Shown here: positions 27,256-36,181 of the stretch, piece after piece | Position numbering within the stretch: position 1 is the first letter of the stretch | Layout of the letters: every line of letters starts with the position of its first letter | Translations under genes and position numbers: made by a program | The notes under the pieces: model-generated | Databases searched by the model: none | The model's input: the letters and a program-made list of their open reading frames with translations, nothing else | What the model was told of the DNA's origin: nothing | Source: Syntrophaceae bacterium | GTDB taxonomy: Bacteria > Desulfobacterota > Syntrophia > Syntrophales > PHBD01 | Assembly: GCA_013177825.1 (NCBI GenBank) | Contig: JABLXX010000002.1 | Span: 248,001-312,000 of the forward strand | Reading direction: 5' to 3' | Length of the DNA stretch: 64,000 bases

Positions 27256-28650
27256 ATGGCGCGAAAGGAGAAACCCTGGGGAGGGCGTTTCAAGGGTGGG
27301 ACGGACCGGGAGGTGGAAGCCTTCACGGCATCCATCGCCTTCGACCGCCGCCTCTGCCGCCACGACATCGAGGGCAGCATCGCCCATGCACGCATGCTGG
27401 CCCGGCAGGGCGTCCTCACGGCCCGGGAGGAAAAGTCCATCGTTGCGGGTCTCCGGGGTATCCGGAAGGACTTCGAACGGGGAGTCTTGGTCTTTGCCGA
27501 CGCCGACGAGGACATCCACATGGCGGTGGAGAAGGAGCTCATCCGGCGTGTCGGAGAGGCCGGAGCCAAGCTCCACACGGGGAGGAGCCGCAACGATCAG
27601 GTGGCCCTGGACCTGCGGCTCTACCTGCGGGAGGAGATCGGCCACATCCTGGACGGCATCGGGGGTCTCAAGGATGCCCTGGCGGACCTGGCAGGCCGGG
27701 AACTGGACACGGTCCTGCCGGGATATACCCATCTCCAACGCGCCCAGCCGATCCTGCTGTCCCATTACCTCCTGGCCTACCGGGAGATGCTGGACCGCGA
27801 CGAAAGCCGCTTCCGGGAATGCCGGGTCCGGGTCAACGTGATGCCCCTCGGGGCGGGCGCCCTGGCCGGGACCGGGATCCCCATCGACCGGCGCGTCACG
27901 GCGGAGATCCTGGGGTTCCCGGAGATGACCCGGAACAGCCTGGACGCCGTTTCGGACCGGGATTTCGCGGCGGAGTTTCTCTTCGACTGCGCCCTGCTGA
28001 TGATGCACCTGAGCCGGTTCTGCGAGGACCTGATTCTCTGGTCCACCGAGGAGTTCCGCTTCATCGAGATCTCCGACGCCTTCACCACCGGCAGCAGCCT
28101 GATGCCCCAGAAGAAGAATCCCGACGTGGCGGAACTCGTGCGGGGAAAGACGGGTCGGATTTACGGGCACCTGATGGCGCTGCTCACGATCCTCAAGGGT
28201 CTGCCGATGACCTACAACCGCGACCTCCAGGAGGACAAGGAGCCGGTCTTCGACGCGGTGGATACCATCCGGGCCAGCCTGTCGGTGTTTACCCGGATGC
28301 TGGGGCAGGTCGCTTTCCACCGGGACGGGATGGAGAAGGCCGCCGCAGGGGGCTTTTCCACGGCGACGGATGTGGCCGAATACCTCGTGAAAGCGGGGGT
28401 TCCCTTCCGGGAGGCCCACGGCATCGCGGGCCGGATCGTCGCCTTCTGCCTGGAGAGGGGAAAGACCCTGTCGGAACTGACGCTGGAGGAATACAAGGAC
28501 TTTCACAAGGCTTTCCGTGGGGACATCCATGAGGCAGTCACGGTCCGCAGCTCCATCGGCGTTCGGAACATCCCCGGCGGAACCTCCGGGAAAGCGGTCC
28601 GGCAGAGACTCCGGGAGATCGGGAGGCAGCGTGGGCGGACGAAGAGCTGA
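27256..28650 (+). CDS. argH: Argininosuccinate lyase
   Basis: 464-residue fumarase/aspartase-superfamily enzyme releasing fumarate to make arginine. It begins with WGGRFKGGTDREVEAFTASI. The signature GSSLMPQKKNP carries the catalytic Ser region, and HTGRSRNDQ and GYTHLQRAQP are conserved. It lies 11 bp after argG. Its 3' end overlaps the start of the downstream lipoprotein by 20 bp. Confidence 0.97.
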   Translation: MARKEKPWGGRFKGGTDREVEAFTASIAFDRRLCRHDIEGSIAHARMLARQGVLTAREEKSIVAGLRGIRKDFERGVLVFADADEDIHMAVEKELIRRVGEAGAKLHTGRSRNDQVALDLRLYLREEIGHILDGIGGLKDALADLAGRELDTVLPGYTHLQRAQPILLSHYLLAYREMLDRDESRFRECRVRVNVMPLGAGALAGTGIPIDRRVTAEILGFPEMTRNSLDAVSDRDFAAEFLFDCALLMMHLSRFCEDLILWSTEEFRFIEISDAFTTGSSLMPQKKNPDVAELVRGKTGRIYGHLMALLTILKGLPMTYNRDLQEDKEPVFDAVDTIRASLSVFTRMLGQVAFHRDGMEKAAAGGFSTATDVAEYLVKAGVPFREAHGIAGRIVAFCLERGKTLSELTLEEYKDFHKAFRGDIHEAVTVRSSIGVRNIPGGTSGKAVRQRLREIGRQRGRTKS

Positions 28651-29080
28651 CAGGCTGGTGATCCTGGTCCTGTCGCTGCTGATCGTGGCGGTCGGGACTG
28701 GGTGCGGCAAGAAGGGCGATCCCCTTCCGCCGGACGTGGTGCTGCCGGCGGCGGCCCACGATCTCCGCATCGGGAAGGACGCGGAGAGCATCCGCGTTTC
28801 CTGGCTCCTGCCGGAGAGAGAACGGGACATCCGCCGAATCGTCATCCAGCGAAGCGAGTTCCAGACGGTGCTGGATCGGTGCCCCGATTGCCCCCAGGAC
28901 TTCCGGATTCTGGCGGATCTCCCGCCGGGGGACCCTCGCTTCGACCGGACGGAGGGACGCGGAATGGCTTATCTGGACCGGGACATCCGGAGCGGGCGGC
29001 TGTACATGTATCGGATTATCGTATGCAATGGCGGGGGAGCCTGCAGCGACCCATCCATGACGGTTGAACTCAAATATTGA
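28631..29080 (+). CDS. Lipoprotein with LptM-like N-terminus and fibronectin-like extension
   Basis: 149 residues from a GTG start preceded by GGGAGGCAGC. The signal helix ends in the lipobox-like VGTGC, followed by GKKGDPLPP, the LptM/YifL N-terminal pattern. That small lipoprotein assists LptD assembly and its gene commonly precedes lysA, as here. About 110 further residues form a beta-rich segment (HDLRIGKDAESIRVSW ... YMYRIIVCNGGGACS) like a fibronectin type III domain, which ordinary LptM lacks. Cys pair C-P-D-C is present. Whether it serves LPS transport is unproven. Confidence 0.7.
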   Translation: MGGRRADRLVILVLSLLIVAVGTGCGKKGDPLPPDVVLPAAAHDLRIGKDAESIRVSWLLPERERDIRRIVIQRSEFQTVLDRCPDCPQDFRILADLPPGDPRFDRTEGRGMAYLDRDIRSGRLYMYRIIVCNGGGACSDPSMTVELKY

Positions 29081-29087
29081 AGGGCTG

Positions 29088-29210
29088 TTGAAAAGCGCCC
29101 GCCTGCTGCGTTTCCCTCATCCCTCGCCACTCAACGTACAATAAAGTACGACTCGTGGCTCGGGACTTCGGGGGCCTTGCATCCGGTCACGTTTGAACAG
29201 CCCTGGGAAG
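29088..29210. repeat. MITE-like inverted-repeat element before lysA
   Basis: A stretch bounded by GGGCTGTTGAAAA and TTTGAACAGCCC (inverted) with an internal nested palindrome: GCCACTCAACGTAC ... GTACGACTCGTGGC around AATAAA. Its right end lies in the lysA leader. Partial relatives (CTGTTGAAAAAG-type ends) are at about 60533-60545 and 33741-33750. The structure suggests a non-autonomous mobile element; the consensus should be checked across the genome. Confidence 0.6.
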
Positions 29211-29230
29211 GGATTTTCTCTAAGGGAGCC

Positions 29231-30490
29231 ATGAACGATTTCCACTACCGGAACAACGAGCTGTGGTGCGAGGAGGTGCCCCTGAGGACCGTTGCGCGGA
29301 AGGCAGGGACCCCATCTTACGTTTACAGCCGCCACACCCTGGAGCGGCATTTTTCCGTATTCGACAAGGCCTTCGAGAAGATCGACCACCTGGTCTGCTT
29401 CGCCGTGAAGTCGAACTCCAACACGGCGATTCTCCGGATCTTCGCCCGGCAGGGCGGCGGCGTGGACATCGTTTCCGGCGGGGAGCTGTACCGGGCCCTC
29501 CAGGCCGGCGTGGATCCGGGCAAGGTGGTTTACTCGGGCGTAGGGAAGCGGGTGGACGAAATCGAATTCGCCCTGGAAGCGGGCATCCTCCTGTTCAACA
29601 TCGAATCCCTGCAGGAGCTCGAGGTGATCGACGCCTGCGCCGGCCGCTTCGGAAAGAAGGCGCCCATCGCCCTCCGGGTGAATCCCGACGTAGACCCCCA
29701 GACGCATCCTTACATCTCCACGGGTCTCAAGGAGAACAAGTTCGGCATCGACGTGAAAAAGTCGGTGGAGGCCTATCGGCAGGCCCGGAACCTGTCCAAC
29801 GTCGAGATCCTGGGAGTCAGCTGCCACATCGGGTCCCAGCTGACGAAAATATCCCCCTTTGTGGATGCCCTCAAGCGCCTGAAACGGCTGATCGGGCTTC
29901 TCCGGAAGGAAGGGATCCGCATCCGCTACCTGGATCTGGGCGGGGGCCTGGGGATCACCTACCGCGAGGAGGAGCCGCCCCACCCGTCCGAGTACGCTCG
30001 CGCCATCATCAAGGCCGCGAAGGACCTGGACGTCACGTTCATCTTTGAGCCGGGCCGGGTCATTGTGGGGAATGCGGGGATTCTTCTCACGAAGGTCCTG
30101 TACACGAAGACAAATGATGACAAGCGGTTCATCGTGGTGGACGCAGGGATGAACGACCTCATCCGGCCCAGCCTGTATTCGTCGTACCACGGGATCAAGC
30201 CGGTGCTGAAGACCCCCCGGGAGACCGCGCCGGCGGATGTCGTGGGGCCCATTTGCGAGACGGGAGACTACCTGGCGAAGGGGAGGGATCTGCCGCTGTT
30301 CGAGCGGAATGAGCTGATGGCCGTCATGAGCGCCGGAGCCTACGGGTTCACCATGTCGTCGAACTACAATTCACGGCCCCGGGCGGCGGAGGTTCTCGTA
30401 GACGGGAACCGGATCGAAGTCATCCGGAAACGGGAGACGTACCGGGACCTCGTGAGGGGGGAACGGATACCGGAGTTTCTTGCGGAATAG
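29231..30490 (+). CDS. lysA: Diaminopimelate decarboxylase
   Basis: 419-residue PLP enzyme converting meso-diaminopimelate to lysine. The PLP Lys lies in FAVKSNSN. The HIGSQLTKI and GGGLGITYR segments are typical, and EPGRVIVGNAG and CETGDYLAK complete the fold. ATG at 29231 with AAGGGAGCC is preferred; an upstream in-frame start at 29177 would be inside the repeat. It heads lysA-dapA-dapB. Confidence 0.96.
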   Translation: MNDFHYRNNELWCEEVPLRTVARKAGTPSYVYSRHTLERHFSVFDKAFEKIDHLVCFAVKSNSNTAILRIFARQGGGVDIVSGGELYRALQAGVDPGKVVYSGVGKRVDEIEFALEAGILLFNIESLQELEVIDACAGRFGKKAPIALRVNPDVDPQTHPYISTGLKENKFGIDVKKSVEAYRQARNLSNVEILGVSCHIGSQLTKISPFVDALKRLKRLIGLLRKEGIRIRYLDLGGGLGITYREEEPPHPSEYARAIIKAAKDLDVTFIFEPGRVIVGNAGILLTKVLYTKTNDDKRFIVVDAGMNDLIRPSLYSSYHGIKPVLKTPRETAPADVVGPICETGDYLAKGRDLPLFERNELMAVMSAGAYGFTMSSNYNSRPRAAEVLVDGNRIEVIRKRETYRDLVRGERIPEFLAE

Positions 30491-30528
30491 GGATTAAAAA
30501 AACATCAAGAATGATGGAGGAGGAAGTT

Positions 30529-31404
30529 ATGTTCAAGGGAGCAATCGTCGCCATTGTGACCCCTTTCCGGAACGGGAAGGTGGATGAGGAGGCGTACCGG
30601 AACCTGATCGAGTTCCAGATCGCCAACGGCACGGACGGCATCGTGCCCTGCGGGACGACGGGGGAATCGTCCACCCTGTCCCACGAGGAGCACGACCGGG
30701 TCATCGACATCTGTGTGGACGCGGTGAAGAAGCGCGTTCCCGTCATCGCCGGCACGGGGTCCAACAGCACCGAGGAGGCGATCCGGATGACGCGCCACGC
30801 CTACGAAGTGGGCGCCGACGGGGCCCTGATGGTCTGCCCATACTACAACCGGCCCACCCAGGAAGGCCTGTACCAGCACTACAAGGCGGTGGCGGAGGCC
30901 GTTCCGATCCCCATCATCGTCTACAACATTCCCAGCCGCACCGGCGTCAACCTGTTGCCGGACACGCTGGCCCGCCTGGCAAAGATCCCCAATATCGTGG
31001 GCGTCAAGGAGGCCTCGGGATTGATCAAGCAGATGAGCGACATCATCGCCCTCTGCGGGAAGGACTTCACGGTGCTCTCCGGAGACGACGGCTTTACGCT
31101 TCCGCTCATGGCCGTGGGCGGCCACGGGATCATCTCCGTTATCTCCAATGTCGCCCCGGCGGACATGGCAGGCATGGTGGACGCTTTCTTCGCCGGAGAC
31201 CTCAAGAAGGCGCAGGAGCTGCATCACAAGATGGCGCCCCTCATCGACGCCATGTTCATCGAGACGAATCCGACGCCCGCCAAGGCGGCCCTCGCCATGA
31301 TGGGCAAGATCGCCTACGAGGTCCGGCTGCCCCTCTGGAAGCTCTCCGAGGCCAACCACGAGAAGCTCCGGAAGGTCATGCAGAACTACGGGCTCATCAA
31401 GTAA
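30529..31404 (+). CDS. dapA: 4-hydroxy-tetrahydrodipicolinate synthase
   Basis: 291-residue aldolase-family enzyme condensing pyruvate and aspartate semialdehyde. It shows PCGTTGESSTLSHEEH, YYNRPTQEGLYQHYKA, YNIPSRTGVN with the catalytic Tyr, and the Schiff-base Lys in GVKEASG. The ATG is preceded by GGAGGAGGAAGTT. Confidence 0.97.
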   Translation: MFKGAIVAIVTPFRNGKVDEEAYRNLIEFQIANGTDGIVPCGTTGESSTLSHEEHDRVIDICVDAVKKRVPVIAGTGSNSTEEAIRMTRHAYEVGADGALMVCPYYNRPTQEGLYQHYKAVAEAVPIPIIVYNIPSRTGVNLLPDTLARLAKIPNIVGVKEASGLIKQMSDIIALCGKDFTVLSGDDGFTLPLMAVGGHGIISVISNVAPADMAGMVDAFFAGDLKKAQELHHKMAPLIDAMFIETNPTPAKAALAMMGKIAYEVRLPLWKLSEANHEKLRKVMQNYGLIK

Positions 31405-31414
31405 GGAGGATGCC

Positions 31415-32221
31415 ATGGTGAAAGCCGTCGTCACCGGTGCGGGCGGAAAGATGGGCGGTCGGATCATCAACATGATCCAGGCCGCCGAAGGGATCGAACT
31501 GGCCGGCGCCGTGGAGCGGAAGGACCACCCCTGGCAGGGCCGGGACATCGGCGAATGCCTGGGCCTGGCCATCCGGGGCATCCGGGTCGGCGACGACCTG
31601 ACCGCCGCCCTGGCCGGCGCGGACGTGGTCATCGACTTCACCCACCACGAGGCGTCGATCCGGCACCTGGAAATCGCCCGGGACCTGGGGAAGGCCATCG
31701 TGATCGGCACGACGGGGTTTCCCGCCTCCGGGATGGAGAAGGCCCGGGAAATCGGCAAGGATGCCCGGTGTGTCCTGGCGCCGAACATGAGCGTCGGCGT
31801 GAACGTCCTCTTCAAGGTCCTGGATCTCGTGGCGGGGATCCTGGGGGATGACTACGACGTGGAGATCGTCGAGTCCCATCACAACCTGAAGAAGGATGCT
31901 CCCAGCGGGACGGCCATGAAGATGGCCCAGGTCATCGCCGCCCGGCTGGGCCGCGACCTGGACCAGGTGGGCGTCTACGAGCGGAAGGGGCTGATCGGCG
32001 AACGGACGAAGAAGGAAATCGGCATCCAGACCCTGCGGGGCGGAGACATCGTCGGGGAGCACACGGTGATGTTCGTCACCGGCGGCGAGCGGCTGGAGCT
32101 GATCCACCGCGCTCACAGCCGCGACAACTTCGCCCGGGGCGCCGTCCGGGCGGCCAAATGGATCGTCGACCGGCCCAAGGGCTTCTACGACATGCAGGAC
32201 GTCCTGGGGCTTCGTTCCTGA
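31415..32221 (+). CDS. dapB: 4-hydroxy-tetrahydrodipicolinate reductase
   Basis: 268-residue NAD(P)H-dependent reductase, the step after DapA. The Rossmann loop is VTGAGGKMGGRI. The signature HHNLKKDAPSGTAMKMA carries the catalytic His and Lys. AAGGAGGATGCC precedes the ATG, 10 bp after dapA. Confidence 0.97.
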   Translation: MVKAVVTGAGGKMGGRIINMIQAAEGIELAGAVERKDHPWQGRDIGECLGLAIRGIRVGDDLTAALAGADVVIDFTHHEASIRHLEIARDLGKAIVIGTTGFPASGMEKAREIGKDARCVLAPNMSVGVNVLFKVLDLVAGILGDDYDVEIVESHHNLKKDAPSGTAMKMAQVIAARLGRDLDQVGVYERKGLIGERTKKEIGIQTLRGGDIVGEHTVMFVTGGERLELIHRAHSRDNFARGAVRAAKWIVDRPKGFYDMQDVLGLRS

Positions 32222-32226
32222 GGGAA

Positions 32227-32760
32227 ATGACCGGAGAAAATCCGTCGCGGGGGGACGAATCCGCCGTTTTCGGCGTCCTCTGCTTCATCGGGATCGGGTC
32301 CAACCTGGACCGGCCGCTGGAGCGCTGCCGGGAGGCCGTCCGCAGGCTGGCGAAAACGGACGGAATCGGATTCCTTCGCCGGGCGCCGTACTACAAGTCG
32401 GAGCCGGCGGGTTTGTCGGACCAGCCCTGGTTCGTCAACACCGTGGCGGAAGTCCGCACCTCCCTGCCGCCGCGGGAACTGCTGGTAAGGCTGAAAGAGA
32501 TCGAGGAGGCCATGGGGCGGACGCCCGGCCCGCGGTGGGGGCCCCGGAGGATCGACCTGGACCTCCTCCTCTATGGCCAGGATGTAATCAGGGAGGAGGG
32601 CCTCGCCGTTCCCCACCCGGAAATGCACCGGCGGCGGTTTGTCCTGGCTCCCCTCAACGAGATCGCCCCCTGGGCGATCCATCCCGCCTTCGGAGTGTCC
32701 ATGGCGGGACTCATGGAAAGGCTGGAAGATCCGCTCCGGGTCTTTCTGCTGGAGGAATAA
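32227..32760 (+). CDS. folK: 2-amino-4-hydroxy-6-hydroxymethyldihydropteridine pyrophosphokinase
   Basis: 177-residue folate enzyme transferring pyrophosphate from ATP to hydroxymethyldihydropterin. It shows [10 protein letters not shown], the Y-Y-K-S-E-P-A-G region and the HPPK signature [15 protein letters not shown], then [16 protein letters not shown]. It begins 5 bp after dapB. The first 17 residues are a short charged lead. No other folate gene is adjacent. Confidence 0.96.
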   Translation: MTGENPSRGDESAVFGVLCFIGIGSNLDRPLERCREAVRRLAKTDGIGFLRRAPYYKSEPAGLSDQPWFVNTVAEVRTSLPPRELLVRLKEIEEAMGRTPGPRWGPRRIDLDLLLYGQDVIREEGLAVPHPEMHRRRFVLAPLNEIAPWAIHPAFGVSMAGLMERLEDPLRVFLLEE

Positions 32761-32765
32761 AAGGC

Positions 32766-33047
32766 ATGTTCGGACTGATACGGCTGGCGATCATTCTCCT
32801 GATCCTGTATCTTCTGTACCGGCTGTTCCGCTGGATTTTCCTGCCTGCGGGGAAGGTCGTGAAGCCCCTGCCCCGGGAGGGCGACGGATCGCCCCGGGAG
32901 GATCTGGTGGAGGATCCTGTCTGTCACACCTATCTGCCGGCCAGCCAGGCGCGAATGGCCCGGTTCGGCGAACGGGATCTGTATTTCTGCAGCGAGGAGT
33001 GCATCGAGAAGTACCGAAAGGAAATCGGAGGAGAGGAAAAGGAATGA
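32766..33047 (+). CDS. Small membrane-anchored protein with YHS/TRASH-like metal site
   Basis: 93 residues. An N-terminal transmembrane helix ([18 protein letters not shown]) is followed by a basic linker. The C-terminal part [10 protein letters not shown] ... [13 protein letters not shown] has C...C-x3-C spacing like YHS or TRASH metal-binding domains. It is probably membrane-tethered with the metal site facing the cytosol. The ATG is 5 bp after folK and the 3' end overlaps the next gene by 4 bp (ATGA). The function is unknown. Confidence 0.7.
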   Translation: MFGLIRLAIILLILYLLYRLFRWIFLPAGKVVKPLPREGDGSPREDLVEDPVCHTYLPASQARMARFGERDLYFCSEECIEKYRKEIGGEEKE

Positions 33048-33691
33048 AATTTTTCATCGACACGGCGAACATTCAGGAGATCAGGGAAGGGCTCAGCCTC
33101 GGGATGGTGGACGGGGTCACCACGAATCCGAGCCTGGTGGCGAAGGAGAAGCGCGGATTTCAGGAGGTGGTCAAGGAGATCCTGGAGATCGTCGACGGGC
33201 CGGTCAGCCTCGAGGTCGTCAGCCTGGACGCGCCGGGCATGGTCAAGGAAGGCCGGAAGCTGGCGAAGCTGGGAAAGAACGTCGTGGTCAAGGTGCCGAT
33301 GACGACGGAGGGCTTGAAGGCAACGAAGATCTTCGCCGGCGAGGGAATTGCCGTCAACCAGACACTCATTTTCTCTCCCCTCCAGGCGCTGATGGCGGCC
33401 AAGGCCGGGGCGGCTTACGTGAGCCCGTTCGTGGGCCGGCTGGACGACGTCTCCGCGCGGGGCATGGAACTGGTGGAGCAGATCCTGACCATCTACGGAA
33501 ATTACGGTTTCGAGACGGAGGTCATCGTGGCCAGTGTCCGCCATCCCATGCACGTGCTGGAGGCGGCCCTCATGGGTGCGGATATCGCAACGATCCCCTT
33601 CAAGGTCATTGCCCAGCTGGCCCGCCACCCCCTGACGGATCGGGGGATCGAGGCCTTCCTGGAGGACTGGAAAAAGGTTCCCAGGAAGTGA
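33044..33691 (+). CDS. Fructose-6-phosphate aldolase / transaldolase-like protein
   Basis: 215-residue TalC/FSA-type (short transaldolase) protein that handles dihydroxyacetone units through a Schiff base. The N-terminus [16 protein letters not shown] is diagnostic. The Schiff-base Lys is in [10 protein letters not shown], and PFVGRLDD is conserved. The subfamily includes both true transaldolases and F6P aldolases, so the activity is uncertain. It overlaps the upstream small gene by 4 bp. Confidence 0.92.
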   Translation: MKFFIDTANIQEIREGLSLGMVDGVTTNPSLVAKEKRGFQEVVKEILEIVDGPVSLEVVSLDAPGMVKEGRKLAKLGKNVVVKVPMTTEGLKATKIFAGEGIAVNQTLIFSPLQALMAAKAGAAYVSPFVGRLDDVSARGMELVEQILTIYGNYGFETEVIVASVRHPMHVLEAALMGADIATIPFKVIAQLARHPLTDRGIEAFLEDWKKVPRK

Positions 33692-33786
33692 CGGCCCCGG
33701 AGACGGTCCGGAGCAAGGGAATGGAATAAGGAAACGCAGATTCAACAGCCTGTCGAAACCGGCGCGCCAACGCGTGCATACCGCTC

Positions 33787-34407
33787 ATGCTGATCGACGT
33801 CCTCAAGCAGTGGTTCGACCGACTGCCTCTCTCGCCGGCGGAGCGGAAGATCTTCAATCTTCCGAATACGCTGACGATGCTCCGCATCGCCGTCGTTCCC
33901 GTCCTCTTCTTCCTGCTCCTGTCGCCCGGAGAGACCTGGAGCCTCGTCATCGCCGGGCTCTTCGTCCTGGCCTCCTTCACGGACATGCTCGACGGCTGGG
34001 TCGCCCGCCGGTACGGGATCGTCACCACCATGGGGAAATTCCTGGACCCCATCGCCGACAAACTCGTGGTGAACACGGCCATGATCCTGATGATCCCCAT
34101 CGGGCGCATTCCCGCCTGGGTGGCGGCGATCATCGTGATCCGCGACTTCGTCGTCGACGGGATCCGCTCCATTTCGTCGGCCGACGGGATCGTGATCTCC
34201 GCCAGTCCCCTGGGGAAGCAGAAGACCGTCTGCCAGGCCTTCGCCGTGACGGCCCTCATCATCCATTACCCGTTCCTGGGGGCGGACGCACACCTGGTCG
34301 GGACGGTCCTGGTCTATCTGGCCCTGATTCTGACCGTCTGGTCCGGTTTCGACTACCTGTTGAAATTCTACCGATCGGCCATCAGAAAGGACATAGGGAG
34401 CGAATGA
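33787..34407 (+). CDS. pgsA: CDP-diacylglycerol-glycerol-3-phosphate 3-phosphatidyltransferase
   Basis: 206-residue membrane enzyme that makes phosphatidylglycerophosphate. The CDP-alcohol phosphotransferase motif D-x2-D-G-x2-A-R-x8-G-x3-D-x3-D is visible in TDMLDGWVARRYG ... GKFLDPIADK. The N-terminus (NLPNTLTMLRI) and 5-6 helices are typical. It overlaps the next gene by 4 bp. A remnant of the TTCAACAGCCTG repeat lies about 45 bp upstream. Confidence 0.93.
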   Translation: MLIDVLKQWFDRLPLSPAERKIFNLPNTLTMLRIAVVPVLFFLLLSPGETWSLVIAGLFVLASFTDMLDGWVARRYGIVTTMGKFLDPIADKLVVNTAMILMIPIGRIPAWVAAIIVIRDFVVDGIRSISSADGIVISASPLGKQKTVCQAFAVTALIIHYPFLGADAHLVGTVLVYLALILTVWSGFDYLLKFYRSAIRKDIGSE

Positions 34408-35210
34408 ACGCGCCTGCTGGGAAATCGTACGAGGCCCTGGATCGACCGGAAATCCTGCGAGTCCTGTTCTATCCACGCCCGGAGTGGGGCTATCCCGACC
34501 GGGGCGCCTTCGAGCCCGTCCTCATCCCCGTGGGAGGGGACATCGTCGTGGGAGGCCGGTTTCATCCGAGTCGGAAAGAGGGGCCGAATCTCCTCTTTTT
34601 CCACGGCAACGGCGAGATCGTGGCGGACTATGACGACATGGCGCCCCTGTTCACCCGGAGGGGCATGAACCTGCTCGCCGTGGACTACCGGGGATACGGC
34701 CGTTCCAACGGATTCCCGTCGCTGGCGTCGATGATGGCGGACAGCCACGCGGCCCTCGCGTTCGTCCGCGAATGGATGCAGCAAAACGGCCATACGGGGC
34801 CTCTCATCGTCATGGGCCGCTCCCTCGGCAGCGCCTCTGCCCTGGAACTGGCCTCCGGCCACCCCGACGAGATCGACGGCCTGATCATCGAGAGCGGCTT
34901 TGCCTGGATCGGGCCGCTCCTGGCCCTCATGGGATTCCGCCTTGAATTCTTCGGGCTTTCGGAAGAGGACGGGCCGGAAAACATCAAGAAGATCGAATCG
35001 TTCAAAAAGCCGACCCTGGTAATTCACGCCGAGTTCGACCACATCATTTCCCATACGGAGGGCCAGGCCCTCTACGATGCCTCCCCGGCAGCGGTCAAGC
35101 GGATGCTGACCATCGAAGGGGCCAACCACAACGACATCTTCTACCAGGGTATGGACCGATACCTCGATGCCGTCGAGTGGCTGGCAAAAGAGGCGGCGGC
35201 CGCTCGCTGA
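34404..35210 (+). CDS. Alpha/beta hydrolase
   Basis: 268-residue cytosolic alpha/beta hydrolase. The oxyanion region is LFFHGNGE. The nucleophile elbow is MGRSLGSASA, with the catalytic Ser. The acid and His are in EFDHIIS and GANHNDIF. It has no signal peptide. It is coupled to pgsA by a 4-bp overlap, so a lipid or phospholipid ester is a possible but unproven substrate. Confidence 0.85.
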   Translation: MNAPAGKSYEALDRPEILRVLFYPRPEWGYPDRGAFEPVLIPVGGDIVVGGRFHPSRKEGPNLLFFHGNGEIVADYDDMAPLFTRRGMNLLAVDYRGYGRSNGFPSLASMMADSHAALAFVREWMQQNGHTGPLIVMGRSLGSASALELASGHPDEIDGLIIESGFAWIGPLLALMGFRLEFFGLSEEDGPENIKKIESFKKPTLVIHAEFDHIISHTEGQALYDASPAAVKRMLTIEGANHNDIFYQGMDRYLDAVEWLAKEAAAAR

Positions 35211-35230
35211 GAAAAAAAGGCAGAAATTTT

Positions 35231-36181
35231 TCAGGTCAGCCTTGACAGCCGTGCCAGGGTTACCTCGCAGCCGCGGGCGATCCAGCGGATGACGTCCCCG
35301 GCGGGGAGGATCTCCCGGACGGCGCCGACGGCCTGGCCGATTTGCAGTTCTCCCTCGGATAGATCCCCGTCGAACATCCCCAGCTTCGTCCGCTTTTCCC
35401 CGATGAGATCGAGAAGCTCCTGCTCGCCGGCACCGCGGGCCTCCGCATCGAGGACCCGGCGGGTCCACTCGTTCACGATGACCCGGGCGGGGACGAGCTT
35501 CTTGAGAACGAGGAACGTGCCCGTGGGGGAGGCGTCCACCATGGCCCGCTTGAAGTTTTCGTGGGCGCTCGACTCGACCGTGGCGGCCAGGCGGGTCCCG
35601 ATCTGCACGCCCTCGGCTCCCAGGGCCAGTGCCGCCGCCATGCCCCGGCCGTCGTAGATGCCCCCGGCGGCGATCACGGGAATCCGGACGGCCGCAGCGG
35701 CCTGCGGAACCAGGACCATCGTGGTCAACTCATCCCGGCCGTTGTGGCCTCCCGCCTCGAACCCTTCCACCACCACCGCGTCGACCCCCGCCCCCTCGCA
35801 CTTTCCCGCCAGCTCCGGCGTGGCGGTGACATGGACGACCTTCATCCCGGCGTCCTTGAAGCGGGGCGTGAATTTCTTCGGGCTGCCGCCGGAGGTGAAG
35901 ACGATCCGGACCTTCTCCTCGACGAGAATCCGGGCCATCTCCTCGGCGTACTGGAAGAAGAGGGGCAGGTTCACCCCCCAGGGTTTGTCCGGGCAGGCAT
36001 CACGCATCTTCCGGAGATGCTCCCGGAGCAGGTCCGGGGTCATGGAGCCGGCGCCGATGAGGCCCAGGGCTCCCGCTTCGGCGGAGGCCGACGCCAGCCG
36101 CCAGCCGCTGACCCAGATCATGCCCGCCTGGATGATGGGAAACTCGATGCCGAAAAGTTCCGTGATGCGCGTCCGGATCAT
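35231..36181 (-). CDS. Nitronate monooxygenase / FabK-like flavoprotein
   Basis: 316-residue FMN TIM-barrel protein of the nitronate monooxygenase (2-nitropropane dioxygenase) / FabK superfamily. It begins with ITELFGIEFPIIQAGM. The FMN site is visible in VVEGFEAGGHNG and IPVIAAGGI. The C-terminal GVQIGTRLAAT completes the fold. AGGAGGTCTGCC precedes the ATG. It is convergent with the hydrolase. It may be an enoyl-ACP reductase II or a nitronate oxidase; the GGH signature does not separate them. Confidence 0.88.
   Translation of the reverse strand: MIRTRITELFGIEFPIIQAGMIWVSGWRLASASAEAGALGLIGAGSMTPDLLREHLRKMRDACPDKPWGVNLPLFFQYAEEMARILVEEKVRIVFTSGGSPKKFTPRFKDAGMKVVHVTATPELAGKCEGAGVDAVVVEGFEAGGHNGRDELTTMVLVPQAAAAVRIPVIAAGGIYDGRGMAAALALGAEGVQIGTRLAATVESSAHENFKRAMVDASPTGTFLVLKKLVPARVIVNEWTRRVLDAEARGAGEQELLDLIGEKRTKLGMFDGDLSEGELQIGQAVGAVREILPAGDVIRWIARGCEVTLARLSRLT

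Noticed and set aside
27001-28845. A 614-codon minus-strand frame across argH
   Set aside because: It is opposite the well-supported argH and has no domain or ribosome-binding site.
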